Source: Halobacteriales archaeon QH_7_66_36 (lineage in GTDB: Archaea > Halobacteriota > Halobacteria > Halobacteriales > Haloarculaceae). Taken from it: a stretch of DNA of 64,000 nucleotides. The translations under genes and the position numbers were made by a program. The first letter of the stretch is position 1; every line of letters begins with the position of its first letter. The stretch covers positions 120,170 to 184,169 of the forward strand of contig PXQV01000015.1 in NCBI GenBank assembly GCA_003021175.1, in the 5' to 3' direction. The notes below the pieces were generated by a model. It had not been told where the DNA came from and ran no database searches. It was given only the letters and a program-made list of their open reading frames with translations. Below are positions 36,054 through 46,084 of the stretch, piece by piece.

Positions 36054-36090
36054 CCCTCCCACGCGTCGGAAATCCCGACGGGTATCAGTA

Positions 36091-36097
36091 GGTTAAA
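36091..36097 (+). promoter_or_regulatory. TATA-like box of the AstE-like gene
   Basis: GGTTAAAG lies about 28-33 nt upstream of ATG 36124, consistent with leaderless transcription. Confidence 0.4.
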
Positions 36098-36123
36098 GCG
36101 GGTTTGGACCCCCGGTTTCGCTA

Positions 36124-37080
36124 ATGACGACCCTCGGAACGGCGACGGCCGCCCCCGGTGAGCAGGCGGTGGGCCAGCTGCCGGTGGGCGAGGCCCGCGA
36201 CGGCTCCGAGGTGTCTCTCCCCGTCTGTGTCGTCAACGGCGAGCGCGACGGGAAGACGCTCTACGTGCAGGCGGTCTCGGACGGCGACGAACTCAACGGA
36301 CTCGGCGTCGTGCAGCAGCTCGTTCCCCGCCTCGACCCCACACAGATCGCCGGCGAGATTCGTATCGTCGGCATCGCCAACTGGTACGGCTTCCAGATCG
36401 CCGAGCATCGCAACCCCATCGACGACACGAAGCTCAACCGCGCGTACCCCGGCGACGAGAACGGCACCGCCAGCGAGCGCATCGCCGCCGCCACCTTCTC
36501 CGCGGCCGTCGATGCCGACCTCGCCTTGGACATGCATCAGGGCTCTACCAGCCGGATGATCGACGAGGTGCGGGTCCGCTGTGGCCGCCGCCACCGCCTC
36601 CACCGCGACTGTCTCGACCTCGCGAAGACGTTCGACGCCGGCCACGTCCTCGATCAAAAGGGCCCCGACGGCCAACTCGCCCGCGCGCTCCCCGACGAGG
36701 GCGTCCCCGTCATCGACCCGGAACTCGGCGGCTCAGTCGGCTGGGACGAGGAGTCGATTCGGCTGGGCGTCCGCGGGACGATGAACGTCCTCACGGCGTA
36801 CGGCTTCCTCGACGGGAGCGTCACCGCCGGCGAGCAGACGCGCGCCGGCAGCTTCGACCAGTACGGTTCCCCCGCGGGCGGTCTCGTCGACTTCCACGTC
36901 GGGTTGGGCGACGAAATCAGCCGCGGCGACACGCTGTTCGAGGTGACGGACGCGTTCGGCACCGTCGAGGAGACGGTCACCGCCGACGGCGACGGCCTCT
37001 TCTGGCGGTCGCGACGACTCCCGCAGGTCGCCACCGGCGAGTACGTCTGCTCTGTTGGCACCGACATCGACCAATACTGA
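36124..37080 (+). CDS. Succinylglutamate desuccinylase/aspartoacylase-family protein
   Basis: This 318-residue protein belongs to the AstE/AspA branch of M14-like zinc hydrolases: NPIDDTKLNRAYPGDENGT, ADLALDMHQGSTSR (zinc His) and a C-terminal beta domain with FEVTDAFGTVEE. In well-studied members the first zinc motif is H-G-x-E. Here the equivalent stretch reads VSDGDELNG, so the first His seems to be replaced by Ser, although Glu is kept. Activity is therefore uncertain. It probably acts on an N-acylated amino acid or related amide. Confidence 0.8.
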   Translation: MTTLGTATAAPGEQAVGQLPVGEARDGSEVSLPVCVVNGERDGKTLYVQAVSDGDELNGLGVVQQLVPRLDPTQIAGEIRIVGIANWYGFQIAEHRNPIDDTKLNRAYPGDENGTASERIAAATFSAAVDADLALDMHQGSTSRMIDEVRVRCGRRHRLHRDCLDLAKTFDAGHVLDQKGPDGQLARALPDEGVPVIDPELGGSVGWDEESIRLGVRGTMNVLTAYGFLDGSVTAGEQTRAGSFDQYGSPAGGLVDFHVGLGDEISRGDTLFEVTDAFGTVEETVTADGDGLFWRSRRLPQVATGEYVCSVGTDIDQY

Positions 37081-37149
37081 GCCGGCCACCGTCCCGGCGG
37101 CCTGTTCTGAGGCCAAACGCACTTGCCCGCGGCCCGCGTTCGTGTCGCT

Positions 37150-37527
37150 ATGGAGTGTGAGCGCTGTGGCGGGCCGATGACGCGGTATCAGGTGCCCTTC
37201 GACCTCCGGAGCCACGTCGAGACGGACCACGCGGCGACGTGTACGCGGTGTCTCGCCGGCCACCCGGCGGAGGCCGGCGGCGAGCCGGACTTCTCGACGA
37301 TCTCAGACGAGTTTCCGGACGGGACGGCCGGCGCGGCGATGGCGCTCGCGCTCGGCAAACTCGACTCGCTCGCGCTCAACCGGGACGACATCGAGGCGCT
37401 GTTCGCCGCCGTCGAGGCGGCCGGCGTGGACCCGCTGTTGGTACTCGACCGGCTGGCGACACAGGGAAACGTCCGGCTCCACTTCGACGCGGACCGGCGA
37501 CGCCGACAGCTCGAACAGCTGCTCTAG
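37150..37527 (+). CDS. DUF6276 family protein
   Basis: This 125-residue haloarchaeal protein opens with a zinc-ribbon-like [10 protein letters not shown], and CTRCL follows at about residue 31-35. Next come [20 protein letters not shown] and [21 protein letters not shown], typical of DUF6276. Its function is unknown. Its stop overlaps that of the convergent lrp gene by 4 nt. The start chosen is the ATG immediately before the first CxxC. Confidence 0.8.
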   Translation: MECERCGGPMTRYQVPFDLRSHVETDHAATCTRCLAGHPAEAGGEPDFSTISDEFPDGTAGAAMALALGKLDSLALNRDDIEALFAAVEAAGVDPLLVLDRLATQGNVRLHFDADRRRRQLEQLL

Positions 37528-37976
37528 ACGTCTAACTCGAACTGTTCGCCCTCGACGACGGCGTTGAGGACGACACTGGTGTTCGACTCCATGATGTCCG
37601 GGTCGACGAGCAGTTCCTTGATCTGTTCGTTCATGTGGTCCGTGTCGGTGAACTTCCCGATGGCGATGATGTCGTGGTCGCCAGTCACCTCGTAGACGGA
37701 GGTCATCCGCTCGTGTTTCTGCAACCGGTCAGTGATCTCCGTGAGCGCCGAGCCTTCGCATTTCAGCTGGATGATCGCCGTCACGTCGTAGCCGAGTTCG
37801 CCGTAGTCGACGACCGGGGTGTAGCCGTCGATGATCCCCGCCTCCTCCAGATCCGAGATGTGGTTCGACACTGTGGTGACGCTCACGTCGAGCTCCTCCG
37901 CGAGCGAGCGGAGCGAGGCGCGACCGTCCCGCAGGAGTGCGTTCACTAGCTTCCGGTCGAGGTTTTCGTACGTCAT
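37524..37976 (-). CDS. lrp: Lrp/AsnC family transcriptional regulator
   Basis: This 150-residue regulator has an N-terminal HTH ([20 protein letters not shown]) and a C-terminal RAM/AsnC ligand-binding domain ([20 protein letters not shown]). It is divergent from glnA across a 127-nt spacer. Haloarchaeal Lrp proteins next to glnA are known to regulate glutamine synthetase, so control of glnA in response to amino acids is the likely job. The ATG at 37976 ([14 protein letters not shown]) is preferred to one three codons upstream. Confidence 0.9.
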   Translation of the reverse strand: MTYENLDRKLVNALLRDGRASLRSLAEELDVSVTTVSNHISDLEEAGIIDGYTPVVDYGELGYDVTAIIQLKCEGSALTEITDRLQKHERMTSVYEVTGDHDIIAIGKFTDTDHMNEQIKELLVDPDIMESNTSVVLNAVVEGEQFELDV

Positions 37977-38064
37977 TACACTCACCCTCGCCAGCCACCT
38001 ACTACAAGTTTACGAATATCCAGTTCTCTGGCAACCATGGCGGCTTTTGCGAGGATGGATAGGG

Positions 38065-38075
38065 TTTTAATAATT
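38065..38075 (+). promoter_or_regulatory. TATA box of glnA in the lrp-glnA divergent spacer
   Basis: TTTTAATAATT lies about 29-39 nt before the glnA ATG at 38104. Next to it, GTTCGAAATAGGTGTTCCAA at about 38081-38100 is an imperfect repeat of GTTC motifs that might be an Lrp contact site. The latter is inference only. Confidence 0.5.
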
Positions 38076-38103
38076 CGGATGTTCGAAATAGGTGTTCCAA
38101 ACG

Positions 38104-39465
38104 ATGACAGCGAAACGTACACCCGACGGCGGCCTCTCGACCGAGGCACAGCGCGTCCTCGACGAAATCAACGAAGAGAACGTAGAGTTCCTGCGGCTCC
38201 AGTTCACCGACATCCTCGGCACGACGAAGAACGTCTCCATCCCCGCCGAGCAGGCGGAGAAGGCGTTCACCGAAGGTATCTACTTCGACGGCTCCTCCAT
38301 CGAGGGGTTCGTCCGGATTCAGGAGTCGGACATGCGGCTCAAGCCGGACCCGACCACGTACGCGGTGCTTCCGTGGCGGGACGGTCGTTCCGCGCGGCTC
38401 ATCTGCGACGTGATCAACACCTCGACCGACGAGCCGTTCGAGGGTGACCCGCGGCGCGTCCTGCAGAACGCGCTCGACCGGGCCGCGGAACACGGCCTCA
38501 CGGTCAACGCCGCGCCCGAACCGGAGTTCTTCCTCTTCGAAGAGGACGAGGACGGCCGCGCGACGACGAAGACGAACGACGCGGGCGGCTACTTCGACCT
38601 CGCGCCGAAGGATCTCGCGAGCGATGTCCGGCGTGACATCATCTACGGGCTCGAAGACATGGGACTCGACGTCGAGGCGAGCCACCACGAGGTCGCACAG
38701 GGGCAACACGAGATCAACTTCACCTACGACGACGCCCTGACGACGGCCGACAACGTCAGCACCTTCCGGACGGTCGTTCGCGCCATCGCGGCCCAACACG
38801 ACCTCCACGCGACGTTCATGCCCAAGCCCATCCCGCGGGTCAACGGCTCCGGAATGCACACCCACATCTCGCTGTTCACCGAGGACGGCGAGAACGCCTT
38901 CCACGACGAGGACGACGAGTTCAACCTGAGCGAGACGGCAAAGCAGTTCACCGCCGGCATCCTCGAACACGCGCCTGCACTCGCGGCCGTCACGGACCCG
39001 ACCGTGAACAGCTACAAGCGGCTCGTCCCCGGCTACGAGGCACCCGTCTACGTCGCGTGGTCCGACCGGAACCGCTCGGCGCTCATCCGCAAGCCCGCCG
39101 CGCGCGTCCCGGCCGCCTCCCGCATCGAGGCGCGCTTCCCCGACCCGTCGTGTAACCCGTATCTCGCCTTCGCCGTGCTGATTCACGCCGGTCTCGACGG
39201 CATCGAGAAGGGGCTCGACTGCCCCGACCCGATCCGAGAGAACATCTACGAGTTCGACGAGCAGAAGCGCGAGGAGTACGGCATCAACACGCTGCCGACG
39301 AACCTCGGTGAGGCCGTCGACGCGCTGAAGGAAGACGAGGTCGTCCTCGACGCGCTCGGCTCGCACGTCAGCGAGAAGTTCATCGAGGCGAAGGAGTCCG
39401 AGTTCGAGGACTACCTCGTCGACGTCTCCGACTGGGAGCTCGACCGCTACCTCGAGACGTTCTAA
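38104..39465 (+). CDS. glnA: Glutamine synthetase (type I)
   Basis: This 453-residue enzyme makes glutamine from glutamate, ammonia and ATP. Family signatures in order: [57 protein letters not shown], and [20 protein letters not shown] with the catalytic Arg residues. The length matches haloarchaeal GlnA. The adjacent divergent lrp suggests regulation by amino-acid status. A T-run follows the stop. Confidence 0.95.
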   Translation: MTAKRTPDGGLSTEAQRVLDEINEENVEFLRLQFTDILGTTKNVSIPAEQAEKAFTEGIYFDGSSIEGFVRIQESDMRLKPDPTTYAVLPWRDGRSARLICDVINTSTDEPFEGDPRRVLQNALDRAAEHGLTVNAAPEPEFFLFEEDEDGRATTKTNDAGGYFDLAPKDLASDVRRDIIYGLEDMGLDVEASHHEVAQGQHEINFTYDDALTTADNVSTFRTVVRAIAAQHDLHATFMPKPIPRVNGSGMHTHISLFTEDGENAFHDEDDEFNLSETAKQFTAGILEHAPALAAVTDPTVNSYKRLVPGYEAPVYVAWSDRNRSALIRKPAARVPAASRIEARFPDPSCNPYLAFAVLIHAGLDGIEKGLDCPDPIRENIYEFDEQKREEYGINTLPTNLGEAVDALKEDEVVLDALGSHVSEKFIEAKESEFEDYLVDVSDWELDRYLETF

Positions 39466-39481
39466 GCCCCGACCAGCGCTC

Positions 39482-39486
39482 TTTTT
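39482..39486 (+). terminator. T-run terminator after glnA
   Basis: CTCTTTTTCC lies 16 nt after the glnA stop. A run of five T residues in a GC-rich spacer is a reasonable archaeal terminator. Confidence 0.45.
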
Positions 39487-39540
39487 CCGAAGCGACCCCG
39501 CGCGGCGTACATTTATACCCGAGAACGCGGCCAGCGGTCC

Positions 39541-39638
39541 CGTGCTCTGACGACGAGCGTGGAGCGGCCAAGACGGGAGCCCCGCGGCTCGACCGCCGCG
39601 TGCGATGCACCGCTCCACGAACGGCCACGCGTCGCCTG
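39541..39638 (+). ncRNA. Candidate small structured RNA between glnA and the PAP2 gene
   Basis: A TATA-like ATTTATAC (39511-39518) stands about 25 nt before a stretch with strong pairing potential and no open frame of note. CGTGGAGCGG (39558-39567) is the exact complement of CCGCTCCACG (39610-39619), a 10-bp stem closing a loop of about 42 nt. Inside it CGCGGC and GCCGCG form a nested hairpin around 39583-39600. I cannot assign it to H/ACA, C/D, SRP or RNase P. It may be an untranslated regulatory RNA or chance structure. Confidence 0.3.
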
Positions 39639-40526
39639 TTAGCTATGCTGTCGTGCGATGAGCGGCGCAGCGAGTATCGCCGCGAGCGCGAGCGCGTTCC
39701 CGAGGAACCCCGCGACCGGCGTCTCGATGGCGACGCCGGCGGCGAAGAACGCGCCACCACCGACGAGGCCGAGTAGCGTCGCGACTGCCCCCTCGCGACG
39801 CGTATCTGGGCCGGCGAGTCGGCCACCGACGACCGTCCACGTCAGTCGCCCGCCGAGCGCGCCGCCGAGCGCCGCGGCCGTCTCGAAGTCGAAGTGCGTC
39901 GCGACCCCGACCAGCGCGACGACGAGCGCGAGCGAGAACGCCCGCTTGACCCGCTCGCCGGCCGCGAGTCGCCAGACGAGCGCGAGATACGCGCCGCCGA
40001 CGACGAGGCCGACGACCACGTCGCCGAGATAGTGGACGCCGATGACGACCCGAGAGAACGCCACGAGCGCGACGATGCCGGCCGCGACCGCGTAGCGGAC
40101 GCGCCGGCGACCGATCCGGAGGCCGAGAGCGGCAGCACCGTAGACGGCTGCGCTTCCGGTCGCGTGGCCCGACGGGAGCGCGAACCCGTCGCCGGTCGCC
40201 ACGCTCTCCCAGACGGGCACGAGAAGCTCTGGAAGCCACGCGAGTTCGCGGGCGGTTTCCGCACCCGGTGGTCGCGGGTGCGCGAACAGCTCTTTCAGTC
40301 CCGTCGTGAGCGCGATGACGCCGAGCGCGACCGCGATGACGAAGCCGATCCGCTCGCGCGTCACCCTGTCGCCGACTCGCGGCAGCGTGCCCGCGAAGCA
40401 GTACGCGACCGCGAGCGTGACGAGATAGAACCACACGTCGCCGAGCTGTGTGACGAGCGCGAAGAACACGACGACGGCGTCGGGCAGATCACGGAGCGAT
40501 GCCGTGACGCCGATGCCGTGGCTCAT
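39639..40526 (-). CDS. PAP2-family membrane phosphatase
   Basis: This 295-residue phosphatidic-acid-phosphatase-like protein has about eight membrane segments. The three catalytic motifs are present: KELFAHPRP (motif 1), LPSGHATGSA (motif 2) and SRVVIGVHYLGDVVVG (motif 3, with the catalytic His). It may dephosphorylate prenyl or lipid phosphates. The ATG at 40526 lies within a 4-nt overlap with the BrkB-like gene upstream, so the two are cotranscribed. Confidence 0.9.
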   Translation of the reverse strand: MSHGIGVTASLRDLPDAVVVFFALVTQLGDVWFYLVTLAVAYCFAGTLPRVGDRVTRERIGFVIAVALGVIALTTGLKELFAHPRPPGAETARELAWLPELLVPVWESVATGDGFALPSGHATGSAAVYGAAALGLRIGRRRVRYAVAAGIVALVAFSRVVIGVHYLGDVVVGLVVGGAYLALVWRLAAGERVKRAFSLALVVALVGVATHFDFETAAALGGALGGRLTWTVVGGRLAGPDTRREGAVATLLGLVGGGAFFAAGVAIETPVAGFLGNALALAAILAAPLIARQHS

Positions 40527-41749
40527 CGGTTCCGGAACTCGGAGAGCCGGTCGCGGAGAGTGCCGGGAATCCCCAGCGCGGAGACGCCGGCACCGACGAG
40601 CAACATCAGCGCGTACAGCCCCAGCGTCGAGAGCCAGACGACCAGCATCGCAAGCACCGCCCATCCGCCGGACAGGAAGTAGAACGCGCCGAGCGTCATC
40701 CCCGTGCCGTACAGGAGCACGAGATACGGGCCCCAGCCGCGGGCCTTCCCGCGACGGCTCCGACGCCGGACGTACTGTTTCAGGTCACGCTCCAGCGCCT
40801 CACGAGAGACGGTTCGCTCCTCGACCTCGGCGAGTCGCCGGCGGAGCTCGCGCACCTCCGCGTCCGTGTCGTCGTCCGTCACGTGCGAGTCGATGGAGCC
40901 GCCGGGTGATAAGCCCGACTGCTTCGGATCGCTGTCGACGTCTTCGGTACCCTCGACCCGTCCTGCCAACACCGCGTTGAGCACGGCCCCGATGAGCAGC
41001 AGCAGGCCCGCAAGGTAGAGAAAGGTGACGAGCAGCAGGATACCGCCGAGCACGCCGTAGGCCTCGTAACTCCCTGCGGTGCCGGCGTAAATGCGGAAGA
41101 CCGTCTGGAGAACGGTCCAACCAATCGCGGCGAACACCGCACCGGGAACCGCCTCTCGCACGCCGACCCCTCGGTCGGGGAACACGAGATACAGCGGGAG
41201 AAACACGAGCGACAGGCCGACGACGGAGAGGAGCACGCCGAGGACGTCCGTCACGTCGACGCCGGCGACGAGCCGGTCGATCCGAGCTGTCGCGACGCCG
41301 ATAGCGAGCGTGACTGCGATCCCGAGGCCGACGCCGACGAGCGCGACGAGGCCGTCGCGTAGCTGATCCACCAGCGTCTGGCTCGCGGCGGTTCCGTAGA
41401 CGAGGGAGAAGGCGACGTCGAGGCCGCGGAACACCTTCAGCCCCGACCACAGCAGCACGGCCGTTCCAGCGACCGTCGCGCCGCCGCTGCCGGTCGCGCT
41501 CTGGAGGGCGTTCTCGACGAGCGTACTCGCCTCCGGGCCGAACGTCTCCGTCGCCGTTTGCCCGACCGACGCGGCCAGCTCGGATCCGCCGAGGACGCTC
41601 GCCGCGACGACGGCCAGCAGGAGCAGCGGCAGCAGCGAGATGAACGCGTAGTAGGCCAAACTGGCGGCGATGAAGGTGATCCGGTCCGACTGGACGGCGA
41701 CGACCACCGCGCGAACGACGCCGCCGAGCATCGAGATCCGGCGATTCAC
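40523..41749 (-). CDS. YihY/BrkB-family membrane protein
   Basis: This 408-residue protein starts at GTG. The first 270 residues contain six helices of the YihY/BrkB type: ITFIAASLAYYAFISLLPLL near the start, KVFRGLDVAFSLVYG, and YEAYGVLGGILLLVTFLYLA near the end of the domain. A charged region with predicted coiled coil (DDDTDAEVRELRRRLAEVEE) follows, and two more helices close the protein. Members were once called ribonuclease BN, but they are probably membrane transport or envelope proteins. Confidence 0.88.
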   Translation of the reverse strand: MNRRISMLGGVVRAVVVAVQSDRITFIAASLAYYAFISLLPLLLLAVVAASVLGGSELAASVGQTATETFGPEASTLVENALQSATGSGGATVAGTAVLLWSGLKVFRGLDVAFSLVYGTAASQTLVDQLRDGLVALVGVGLGIAVTLAIGVATARIDRLVAGVDVTDVLGVLLSVVGLSLVFLPLYLVFPDRGVGVREAVPGAVFAAIGWTVLQTVFRIYAGTAGSYEAYGVLGGILLLVTFLYLAGLLLLIGAVLNAVLAGRVEGTEDVDSDPKQSGLSPGGSIDSHVTDDDTDAEVRELRRRLAEVEERTVSREALERDLKQYVRRRSRRGKARGWGPYLVLLYGTGMTLGAFYFLSGGWAVLAMLVVWLSTLGLYALMLLVGAGVSALGIPGTLRDRLSEFRNR

Positions 41750-41795
41750 GACGACCGATTCGGTGACGGGCTACAAATAAGCCGCGGGACGCCGG

Positions 41796-42920
41796 TCAGG
41801 AGACGGCGTCGCGTATCTCGGCGACCGACGCGGGCGTCTTGAACGTCGTTCCGCCGTAGTGGGTCCGCGAAGCCGGATGACCCGCGTCGCGGAGCGCGGC
41901 GAGGAACTCGTCCATTCCGATCGCCGGCTCGCCCCAGTTCCCGTACAGCTCGTGTTGGTCGTAGTGCGTCGGGTCGTGGCGCTCGGCTTCGAGGCGGTCG
42001 CAGAGCCGTTCGGCCTTCGTCGCCTCGCCCATCGACTCGTCGACTCGCTTCCCGACCGCCGCCACGAAGTCGGCGTCGTGGATCGTCCCGAGCCACAGCG
42101 GTCCCGCGGTGACCGCGTCGTGCCCGCAGTTCGGACACGCGTCGGTGGGGTCGGCGATCAGCCCCCGCTCGTGGTCGCGCCAGTAACAGCGGCGACACCA
42201 GTCGACGTGGCCGAGGTCGTCAATTCGCTCGTTGGCGACGGTCGCGCTCGACTCGACCGCGAGATATGTCCGGACGTAGTGGCTCGTCGCGTGGGTGAAC
42301 ACGGGCGTGGCCGCCACGTCGTGGCGCGCGGCCGTCTGGACGCACGCGGACAGCAGCACGCGGACGCCCATCTCCGGGTGGAACTCCGTGTTGCGCGGGA
42401 CGGTGCCGTACTTCCGGACGCCGCTCTCGAAGTGTGCGCCACACAGCGGCGCGGTGTCGGTCGCGGTCAGACAGAGCAGCTCGGCCGTGCCGTCGAACGC
42501 CGCGTCCAGAAACGGGGCGACGGTGCCGAACGGATCGAGGTCGACCACGTCGTAGTGGTGCCGGTAGAGATGCGGGTTCACGTCGGCCCGCTCGCAGGTG
42601 CCGTCGAGGCCGTTGCGGTTCAGATTCCGTTCCGCGAGCGCCGCCGCGTCCTCGTCGATGTCCGTACACGTCACGTCCCAGCCGGCGTTTGCTGCCCGCA
42701 CGCCACGGACGCCGGAGGCGCACATCGCGTCGAGATACGTCCCCCTGCCCCCGCCGCGGTCGCCGTAGCCGCGCTCGGCCCACGTCCGCAGGACGGCGAC
42801 GGTGAGGTCCCTGTTAAGTTCCTGTTCGGGGTTGAAGAAGACGCCCTCGCCGGTCCCCTCGCTGGCACCGTGGCGCGTCTCTGGCACCTCGACCGTCACG
42901 TCCCCCTCCGTTACCTCCAT
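41796..42920 (-). CDS. trm1: tRNA (guanine(26)-N(2))-dimethyltransferase
   Basis: This 374-residue Trm1 methylates G26 of tRNAs with S-adenosylmethionine. It has [19 protein letters not shown] near the start, the SAM-binding [18 protein letters not shown], and the catalytic motif [17 protein letters not shown]-terminal zinc motif reads CRRCYWRDH and CPNCGHD. The ATG at 42920 ([12 protein letters not shown]) is chosen over an upstream in-frame ATG. Length is normal for archaeal Trm1. Confidence 0.94.
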   Translation of the reverse strand: MEVTEGDVTVEVPETRHGASEGTGEGVFFNPEQELNRDLTVAVLRTWAERGYGDRGGGRGTYLDAMCASGVRGVRAANAGWDVTCTDIDEDAAALAERNLNRNGLDGTCERADVNPHLYRHHYDVVDLDPFGTVAPFLDAAFDGTAELLCLTATDTAPLCGAHFESGVRKYGTVPRNTEFHPEMGVRVLLSACVQTAARHDVAATPVFTHATSHYVRTYLAVESSATVANERIDDLGHVDWCRRCYWRDHERGLIADPTDACPNCGHDAVTAGPLWLGTIHDADFVAAVGKRVDESMGEATKAERLCDRLEAERHDPTHYDQHELYGNWGEPAIGMDEFLAALRDAGHPASRTHYGGTTFKTPASVAEIRDAVS

Positions 42921-42981
42921 ACCCCGACTCCCGGCGCGGCGGCGAAAAGCCACACGGATGTTCGTGGCGCGGACCAGTCGT

Positions 42982-44865
42982 CTAATCGTCGTCGCTCGCC
43001 GCGACGCGCTCGCGGAACGTCTCCGGCAGCGAATCCAAGTCGCCGGCCTGTACGCTCCAGAGGTCGGCGTACAGCCCGTCCCGCTCCAGCAGGTCGGTGT
43101 GAGTGCCGCGCTCGGTGACGCGGCCGTCCTCTAACACGAGCGTCTCGTCGGCGTCTTTCACCGTCGAGAGCCGGTGGGCGATGGCGAAGGTGGTCCGCTC
43201 TGCCGAGAGCGCGTCCAGCGACTTCTGGATGAGATACTCCGTCTCCGTGTCCACGGCGGAGGTGGCTTCGTCGAGGACGAGAATCGCGGGGTCCTGCAGG
43301 ACGACCCGTGCGATGGCGACGCGCTGGCGCTGGCCGCCGGAGAGCTTGACGCCGCGCTCGCCGACGCGGGTGTCGTAGCCGTCCGCGAGATTCGTGATGA
43401 ACTCGTGGGCCTCCGCCGCCTTCGCGGCCTCGCGGACGGCCGCGTCCGAGGCGTCGAAGTCGCCGTAGCGGATGTTGTCGGCGATGGTGCCGTCGAAGAG
43501 GAACGTCTCCTGACCGACGTAGCCGACGTGCGAGCGAAGCGACGCCATGGACACGTCACGCAGGTCGTGATCGTCGACGCGCACCGCGCCGTCGGTCACG
43601 TCGTATATCCGAAGCAGGAGCTTCAGGAGCGTGGATTTGCCGGCTCCGGTCGGACCGACGAGCGCGACCGTCTCGCCGGGCTCCGCGACGAAGGAGACGC
43701 CGTCGATGACCGTCTCGGAGCCGCCGTACGCGAAGTGAACGTCGTCGTACTCGACGCGGCCCTCCACGGAATCGAGCGTGACGGCGTCCGGGTCGTCGTC
43801 GACGTGGACCGGGATGTCCATCAGCCCGAAGACGCGCTCGCTGGACGCCAACGCGTTCTCGTACTGGTCGATGATGTTCGACACCTCCGCGAGCGGCGTG
43901 GCGAACCGCTGAGACAAGAACAGGAACGTGACGAGCGTCCCCGCGCCGAGTTGTCCGCTCGCGCCCGGCGGCGGGCCGACGAACAGCCAGTAGCCGCCGA
44001 CGAGGAAGGTGAGCGTGAAGGAGACGCCGGCGAGCAGTTCCATCCCCGGCCGGTAGAAGTACGACAGCCGGAGCATCGCCATCGTGTCGTCGAACAGCCG
44101 CTTCGAGGAGCCGCGCACGCGCTCCGTCTCGTAGTCCTCGCTCGCGGTGGTCTTCGTCAGCTCGACGCCGGAGATCGCGTTTTCGAGTCGCGTGTTGAGC
44201 TTTCCGACCGCGGACCGGCGGGCGGCGTACAGCGGCTCGGCCCGCTTCATGAACCAGCGGGTGAACGCGACCATCACCGGCGCGACCAACAGCGTGACGA
44301 CAGCGAGATACACGTTCTGCAGGAAGAGGACGACGCCGATGCCGAACAGCATCGCGCCGAGCCGCACGGAGTTGGACAGCGCGTTGTCGAGGAAGGATTC
44401 GAGGTTCTCCGTGTCCGACGAGAGGATGGACATCACCTCGCCGGTCTGCTTGTCGTCGAAGAAGCTCATGTCGAGCTGGCTCATCTTCTCGAAGCAGTCC
44501 ACGCGGACGGCGTGCATCACGCCGTGGGCGAACTCGTTGGCGGCGACGCCGTACAGATACGTGAAGACGGCCGTGGCGACGAACGACCCCGCGATGAGCG
44601 CGACCGATAGCTCGAACGCGGCGGTGCCGCTGGCCGGAAGCCACGCGTCGGGAACCGCCGGCAGGGTGAACGCGCCGCCGTCGAGCGTGTTGACGGCCGC
44701 GCCGAGCACGACAGGGGGGACCAGCGACGCGAACTGCGCGAACAGGTTGGCGACGACGCCGAGCGCGAACCAGCCGTATCGCGGCTCGCCGTAGGCGGAA
44801 AAGAGCCGGCGCATCGGCCGCCGTACGTCCGCGCGGTAGCGGTCGAAGACGCTCTCTTCGGTCAT
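42982..44865 (-). CDS. ABC transporter, fused permease-ATPase (MsbA/MdlB type exporter)
   Basis: This 627-residue half-transporter has six membrane helices in the first 350 residues ([20 protein letters not shown] with the coupling helix, and [20 protein letters not shown]). The ATPase domain follows: Walker [11 protein letters not shown], signature [14 protein letters not shown] and Walker [13 protein letters not shown]. It likely works as a homodimer exporting lipids or drugs. The ATG at 44865 ([18 protein letters not shown]) is chosen; the longer frame upstream is Arg-rich spacer read-through. Confidence 0.92.
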   Translation of the reverse strand: MTEESVFDRYRADVRRPMRRLFSAYGEPRYGWFALGVVANLFAQFASLVPPVVLGAAVNTLDGGAFTLPAVPDAWLPASGTAAFELSVALIAGSFVATAVFTYLYGVAANEFAHGVMHAVRVDCFEKMSQLDMSFFDDKQTGEVMSILSSDTENLESFLDNALSNSVRLGAMLFGIGVVLFLQNVYLAVVTLLVAPVMVAFTRWFMKRAEPLYAARRSAVGKLNTRLENAISGVELTKTTASEDYETERVRGSSKRLFDDTMAMLRLSYFYRPGMELLAGVSFTLTFLVGGYWLFVGPPPGASGQLGAGTLVTFLFLSQRFATPLAEVSNIIDQYENALASSERVFGLMDIPVHVDDDPDAVTLDSVEGRVEYDDVHFAYGGSETVIDGVSFVAEPGETVALVGPTGAGKSTLLKLLLRIYDVTDGAVRVDDHDLRDVSMASLRSHVGYVGQETFLFDGTIADNIRYGDFDASDAAVREAAKAAEAHEFITNLADGYDTRVGERGVKLSGGQRQRVAIARVVLQDPAILVLDEATSAVDTETEYLIQKSLDALSAERTTFAIAHRLSTVKDADETLVLEDGRVTERGTHTDLLERDGLYADLWSVQAGDLDSLPETFRERVAASDDD

Positions 44866-44912
44866 TGCCACGGCTCCGTGACGCGCCAGTATATGTGTTC
44901 GGCTCGCACGGC

Positions 44913-45143
44913 TCAGTCGGTCACGCGGCGCGCAACGGCGAGCGCGACGGCCATGCCGACGCCGACCAGCCTGACGCGTCGCGGTGCGGCCTCGGCCGGC
45001 TCGAACTCGACGGCCAGCCCGAGTCGGTACGCGCGGGTCGCGAGTCCCAACAGCAGTCGCGGCGCGAGCAGATGGACGAGCGCGGCGACGGCGACGAGGA
45101 ATCCGCCGAGTCGCCGCTCCCGGTCGGTGAGACGGATCTCCAT
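44913..45143 (-). CDS. Small two-helix membrane protein of unknown function
   Basis: This 76-residue protein begins MEIRLTDRERRLGGFLVAVA and has two hydrophobic segments (about 15-40 and 58-72) separated by a charged loop. No motif is known to me. It stands between the exporter and the iron transporter ATPase on the same strand, 47 nt from each, and may be part of either transcript. The start codon chosen is the ATG at 45143. Confidence 0.6.
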   Translation of the reverse strand: MEIRLTDRERRLGGFLVAVAALVHLLAPRLLLGLATRAYRLGLAVEFEPAEAAPRRVRLVGVGMAVALAVARRVTD

Positions 45144-45190
45144 ACCGCAACGAGGGCCGGGGCGGACAAACGCTCCGGGGTCGCGGCGAC

Positions 45191-46084
45191 TCACTCCAGC
45201 GGGCGATGCGGGACGATCTCCGGACCCTCGCGGACGGTGGCGGCGACGCCGAACACCTCCGCGAGCAGTTCCTCCGTCACCACGTCTTCCGGCGGACCCC
45301 AGTCGTAGGGAGTGCCGTCGCGCAGCGCGACCAGATTGTCGGCGTAGCGGGCCGCCTGTGCGATGTCGTGGAGCACGACGCCGACCGTCACCTCGTGGTC
45401 GCGGTTGAGTTCGCGCACGGCGTCGAGCACGCCGAGCTGGTGACGTAAGTCGAGGAACGTCGTCGGTTCGTCGAGTAAGAGTACGTCCGGTTCCTGTGCG
45501 AGCGTCATCGCGATGCGGGCGAGCTGCTGCTGGCCGCCGGAGAGGCTGCCCAACTCGGTCTCGCGCAGCTGTTCGATGCCGGTGACGGCCAGCGCCCGGT
45601 CGACCGCGTCGTGGTCGGACTCGGAGAGCGTTTCGAGGAAGCCGCGATGCGGGTAGCGGCCGTGTCGGACGAGTTCCTCGACGGTCAGGGAGCCGGGCGT
45701 GTCACCGTCCTGTGTGAGCAGCGCGAGCGAGCGGGCGAGCGACTTCGCGCCCATCTCGTACACGTCGTCGCCGTCGAACCGGACCGACCCGGTCCACGGT
45801 TCGAGCTGGCCCGCCAGCGCCTTCAGCAGCGTCGACTTCCCGGAGCCGTTCGGCCCGACGAGCGCCGTCATCTCGCCCGTCGGCAACACTACGTGGTCGC
45901 ACGTCACGACCGGCTCGTCGGTGGTCGCGTAGCCGACGGTCAGGTCGTCGCCGACGAGTGCGGCCGCGGTCGCTGCGTCGGTCGTCGTCGTCGCGTCTCC
46001 GGCCGTCGCAGCTTCTGTCTCCACGTCGGCTGGCCCGCGCTCCGTCCGCTCCGAGTCGGGCGTCGGTCCCACGTCAGAGCTCAC
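45191..46084 (-). CDS. Iron-siderophore/cobalamin-type ABC transporter ATP-binding protein (FepC/BtuD-like)
   Basis: This 297-residue ATPase has an unusual Ala/Thr/Asp-rich N-terminal extension of about 45 residues. Walker A GPNGSGKSTLLKALAG is at about 76-91, LTQDGDTPGSLTVEELVRHG follows, the signature is LSGGQQQLARIAMTL, and Walker B is VLLLDEPTTFLDLRHQ. The TTFLD variant is typical of siderophore importers. It starts at GTG and overlaps the permease gene by 11 nt. It probably energises uptake through that permease. Confidence 0.9.
   Translation of the reverse strand: MSSDVGPTPDSERTERGPADVETEAATAGDATTTTDAATAAALVGDDLTVGYATTDEPVVTCDHVVLPTGEMTALVGPNGSGKSTLLKALAGQLEPWTGSVRFDGDDVYEMGAKSLARSLALLTQDGDTPGSLTVEELVRHGRYPHRGFLETLSESDHDAVDRALAVTGIEQLRETELGSLSGGQQQLARIAMTLAQEPDVLLLDEPTTFLDLRHQLGVLDAVRELNRDHEVTVGVVLHDIAQAARYADNLVALRDGTPYDWGPPEDVVTEELLAEVFGVAATVREGPEIVPHRPLE

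Noticed and set aside
39541-39638. tRNA, H/ACA or C/D guide RNA identity for the candidate RNA
   Set aside because: No cloverleaf, no ACA tail in place, and no convincing C and D box pair; left as unclassified.
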